Shown one piece after another: positions 61,795-64,000 of a DNA stretch of 64,000 nt. The stretch covers positions 558,001-622,000 of the forward strand of contig NZ_JAKIHP010000002.1 of the NCBI RefSeq assembly GCF_021608265.1, in the 5' to 3' direction. The notes under the pieces were generated by a model. The model was not told where the DNA came from. It saw only the letters and a program-made list of their open reading frames with translations, and made no database searches. Each line of letters starts with the position of its first letter. Positions within the stretch are counted from its first letter, which is position 1. Origin of the DNA: Flavobacterium wongokense. GTDB lineage: Bacteria > Bacteroidota > Bacteroidia > Flavobacteriales > Flavobacteriaceae. The position numbers were made by a program, and so were the translations under genes.

Positions 61795-64000
61795 ATGAAA
61801 AAAAATCTACTTATGCTTTTTTGCTTTCTTTCGATGCTGAATCTAAATGCTCAGGAACTATGGCAAAAAGTCTCCGAAAGAGAAGCTGGATTATCTGGAA
61901 AAAAAGAAAGGGTTTCCATTCCTAAAACACAGCATTATTACAGGCTTAACCTTGATGCCCTTAAACAGGCTCTTCAAAATGCACCAATGCGGGGCCATGC
62001 CTCCACTATTATTTTACCTTTTCCTGATGGCAATGGAAATATGGGACATTTCAAGATATATGAGGCGCCAGTAATGCATCCAGATTTGGCAGCGCGGTTT
62101 CCGGATAACAAATCCTATGTCGGACAGGGAATTGAAAACCCTTCCTCGATTATTCGTTTCAGTGTAACTTTATTTGGACTCCACACCATGACATTGGCTG
62201 CCGATAATAAGACTTCATACATCGACCCTTATTCAAATCAAGGCAACTATTATGTAAGCTATTTAAAGGAAGGATTAACTACTAATCATACATTCCAATG
62301 TCATACAAATGATGTAAAACCCGAATTGAAAATAAACGAAATATACGCTCAGCCACAGGATAACGGCAATTACAGAACCTATCGTACAGGAATTGTAACT
62401 ACTGTTGAATATTCGGCATTCCATATAGCAGAAGCCGGGCTCGAATTGGGTACTTTGGCCCAAAAGAAAGCAGCGGTTTTAGCAGCTGTGGCAGTCACCA
62501 TTACCCGCGTTAATTCGATGTTTGAACGTGATCTTTCGGTTTTCCTTCAATTGATTCCCAATGAGGATGAAGTGATTTTTATAGATTCGGATAATTTGAC
62601 CAACGACGATGTTGGTGCGCTTATTGGCGAAACCCAGGAAACACTCGATGCTGTGATTGGTACGGAAAACTATGACTTCGGGCACGGCGTTGGTACATCC
62701 GGTGGTGGACTCGGTGGCGGACAACCCTGCTCTGAAGGCGGAAAGGCATTTGGCGCAACCGGAACGGGATCACCAGTGGGAGACCCTTTCGACATTGATT
62801 ATGTAGCGCACGAAATGGGACATCAATTTGGCGCAGCGCATACTTTTAACAACAGCTGCGGTGGAAATCGGGACAGCAATTGGTCCTACGAACCCGGAAG
62901 CGGTAGCTCTATTATGGCTTATGCGGGAATATGTGATCCTAACATCCAGGGGAATTCAAATGCACAGTTTTTTGCGGGCAGCATAGCGCAAATCCGAAAT
63001 ACCATAAACGGAGCCGGAGGCAGTTGTGCTGCTACAACTTCAAATATGAATACGCCACCTATAATTAGTGCCGGGATTGATTATAAAATACCTAAAGGGA
63101 CTGCTTTTATCCTGACAGGAACTGCAACCGATGCAGACAACGATGCCTTAACCTATATGTGGGAACAATATGACCGCCAGATTTCAACACAACCACCCTT
63201 AGCGACAGCTACTGAAGGTCCGAATTTCAAGCCACAGCCCATTACAACTGTTCCTGTTCGTTATCTGCCACAGCTTTCAGATGTTTTGGCTAATAATCTT
63301 ACGCCAACCTGGGAAGTGATTTCCAATGTAGGACGTGATTATAATTTTGCATTTACCGTAAGGGACAATAATATCAACGGTGGTGAATCTGTTACCGATT
63401 TTATGAAAGTTACGGTGTCCAATGTTGCCGGTCCATTTGTAATTACAGCGCCAAACTCAGCTGTCAATTGGACCGTGGCTTCAAATCAGACCATCACCTG
63501 GAATGTTGCCGGAACTACAGCAAACGGAATCAATGCCGCGAATGTAGATATTCTTCTGTCAACCAATGGTGGGCTGAATTTTTCAATTCCATTGGCTACA
63601 AATGTCCCTAATGATGGAAGCGAAATAATTACTATTCCTAATTCACCAGGAAGCACAAACCGGATTATGGTAAGGGCTCATGACAATATTTTTTATGATG
63701 TATCGAACCAAAATTTTACCATATCACCATCTGCAGCAACATTCCTGCTGGAAACCAATAGCACACAAACAGTAAGTGCCTGTTTGGGAACTGATGCAAA
63801 TTATACTTTTAATTACACAACCATTTCAGGGTTTACAGGAACAACCAGTTTCTCTGTATCCGGAATTCCAGCCGGAATTACGACGTCATTTACACCAGCT
63901 TCAATCAGTACAAACGGAACTGTAACATTGGCTTTGAACAATACACAGAACGGAGCAGTTGGTTTTTATCCGCTGACCATTACCGCAACTTCGGGTGCTA
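61795..64000 (+). CDS. Secreted reprolysin-like metalloprotease, partial
   Basis: At least 735 residues; the reading frame runs off the window. Signal peptide LLMLFCFLSMLNLNAQ. Zinc-binding motif HEMGHQFGAAHTF (HExxHxxGxxH) with the downstream Met-turn SIMAYAGICD, characteristic of metzincins. After the catalytic domain are Ig-like repeats (TWNVAGTTANGINAANVDIL). A T9SS sorting domain is expected beyond the window. It should be exported and digest proteins outside the cell. Confidence 0.9.
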   Translation, partial: MKKNLLMLFCFLSMLNLNAQELWQKVSEREAGLSGKKERVSIPKTQHYYRLNLDALKQALQNAPMRGHASTIILPFPDGNGNMGHFKIYEAPVMHPDLAARFPDNKSYVGQGIENPSSIIRFSVTLFGLHTMTLAADNKTSYIDPYSNQGNYYVSYLKEGLTTNHTFQCHTNDVKPELKINEIYAQPQDNGNYRTYRTGIVTTVEYSAFHIAEAGLELGTLAQKKAAVLAAVAVTITRVNSMFERDLSVFLQLIPNEDEVIFIDSDNLTNDDVGALIGETQETLDAVIGTENYDFGHGVGTSGGGLGGGQPCSEGGKAFGATGTGSPVGDPFDIDYVAHEMGHQFGAAHTFNNSCGGNRDSNWSYEPGSGSSIMAYAGICDPNIQGNSNAQFFAGSIAQIRNTINGAGGSCAATTSNMNTPPIISAGIDYKIPKGTAFILTGTATDADNDALTYMWEQYDRQISTQPPLATATEGPNFKPQPITTVPVRYLPQLSDVLANNLTPTWEVISNVGRDYNFAFTVRDNNINGGESVTDFMKVTVSNVAGPFVITAPNSAVNWTVASNQTITWNVAGTTANGINAANVDILLSTNGGLNFSIPLATNVPNDGSEIITIPNSPGSTNRIMVRAHDNIFYDVSNQNFTISPSAATFLLETNSTQTVSACLGTDANYTFNYTTISGFTGTTSFSVSGIPAGITTSFTPASISTNGTVTLALNNTQNGAVGFYPLTITATSGA

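Overview
The window is about 64 kb of low-GC chromosomal DNA from a member of the Bacteroidota, very probably Flavobacterium or a close relative in the Flavobacteriaceae. Supporting evidence: several genes are preceded by the -33 TTG / -7 TAnnTTTG promoter typical of this group; secreted proteins carry type IX secretion (T9SS) C-terminal sorting domains; SecA is about 1,110 residues with no C-terminal zinc motif; the rpmB-rpmG-DUF4295-ftsY cluster and the DUF2795-secA pair are present; and lipoproteins and SusC-like plug domains are numerous. No rRNA, tRNA, CRISPR array, transposase or prophage gene was seen. Most of the window is core chromosome.

Layout. 1-1.3 kb: the end of an unidentified gene and two lipoproteins. 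1.3-11.6 kb: ribH and a TPR membrane protein, divergent from recF; then a rhodanese-thioredoxin lipoprotein, DUF2461, a glycosyltransferase with an AsnB-type amidotransferase, murB, an FMN-binding protein, a GT2 glycosyltransferase and an ECF sigma factor. 11.8-17.9 kb: TonB, a serine hydrolase, a CvfB-like RNA-binding protein, a second ECF sigma factor with a membrane partner, an acyltransferase and a NUDIX hydrolase. 17.9-26 kb: DUF4268, DUF721 (DciA-like), a second serine hydrolase, ftsY and the ribosomal protein cluster, cinA, an Hpt protein, an FAH-family hydrolase, an exonuclease and an XRE regulator. 26-33 kb: a 2-oxoacid dehydrogenase E2, a GT2 glycosyltransferase, an Uup-like ABC-F protein, a methyltransferase and a lipoprotein. 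33-42.9 kb: an orphan ABC ATPase with a 43-residue membrane peptide, an ATP-grasp enzyme, a cobalamin adenosyltransferase, DUF2795-secA, two T9SS-exported proteins (one like aryl-sulfotransferases), a beta-barrel protein and a 36-residue charged protein. 42.9-49.4 kb: a beta-barrel protein, an FAD-linked oxidase, an SRPBCC protein, MFS and AEC transporters and MeaB. 49.4-55.2 kb: a structured non-coding candidate, a gene of unknown function behind a dyad-rich regulatory region, a seven-TM protein/histidine kinase/LuxR-type regulator operon, a MATE transporter and PPK2. 55.2-64 kb: an ECF sigma factor, membrane partner, von Willebrand A and free plug-domain operon, an ABC-F protein and the start of a secreted metalloprotease.

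How the genes work together. Envelope themes dominate: cell-wall and surface-glycan synthesis, Sec export, T9SS-secreted enzymes, TonB and three ECF sigma factors, two of which are followed by a membrane protein that may be the anti-sigma factor. The best candidate for an under-described system is the operon at 56208-59983. It couples an ECF sigma factor to three envelope proteins that each carry a piece of the N-terminal part of a SusC-type TonB-dependent receptor (carboxypeptidase-regulatory-like domain, TonB-box-like segment, plug-like segment), while no receptor barrel is present. Second-rank candidates are the structured minus-strand RNA at about 49620-49752, the dyad-rich region at 49741-49928, the direct-repeat-flanked element at 26024-26148, and the duplicated terminator on both sides of the T9SS gene downstream of secA. 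No known defence system was found. Start codons were moved from the longest open frame where a promoter, family conservation or spacing argued for it. All functional calls rest on reading the sequence and on family knowledge; no database search was possible.
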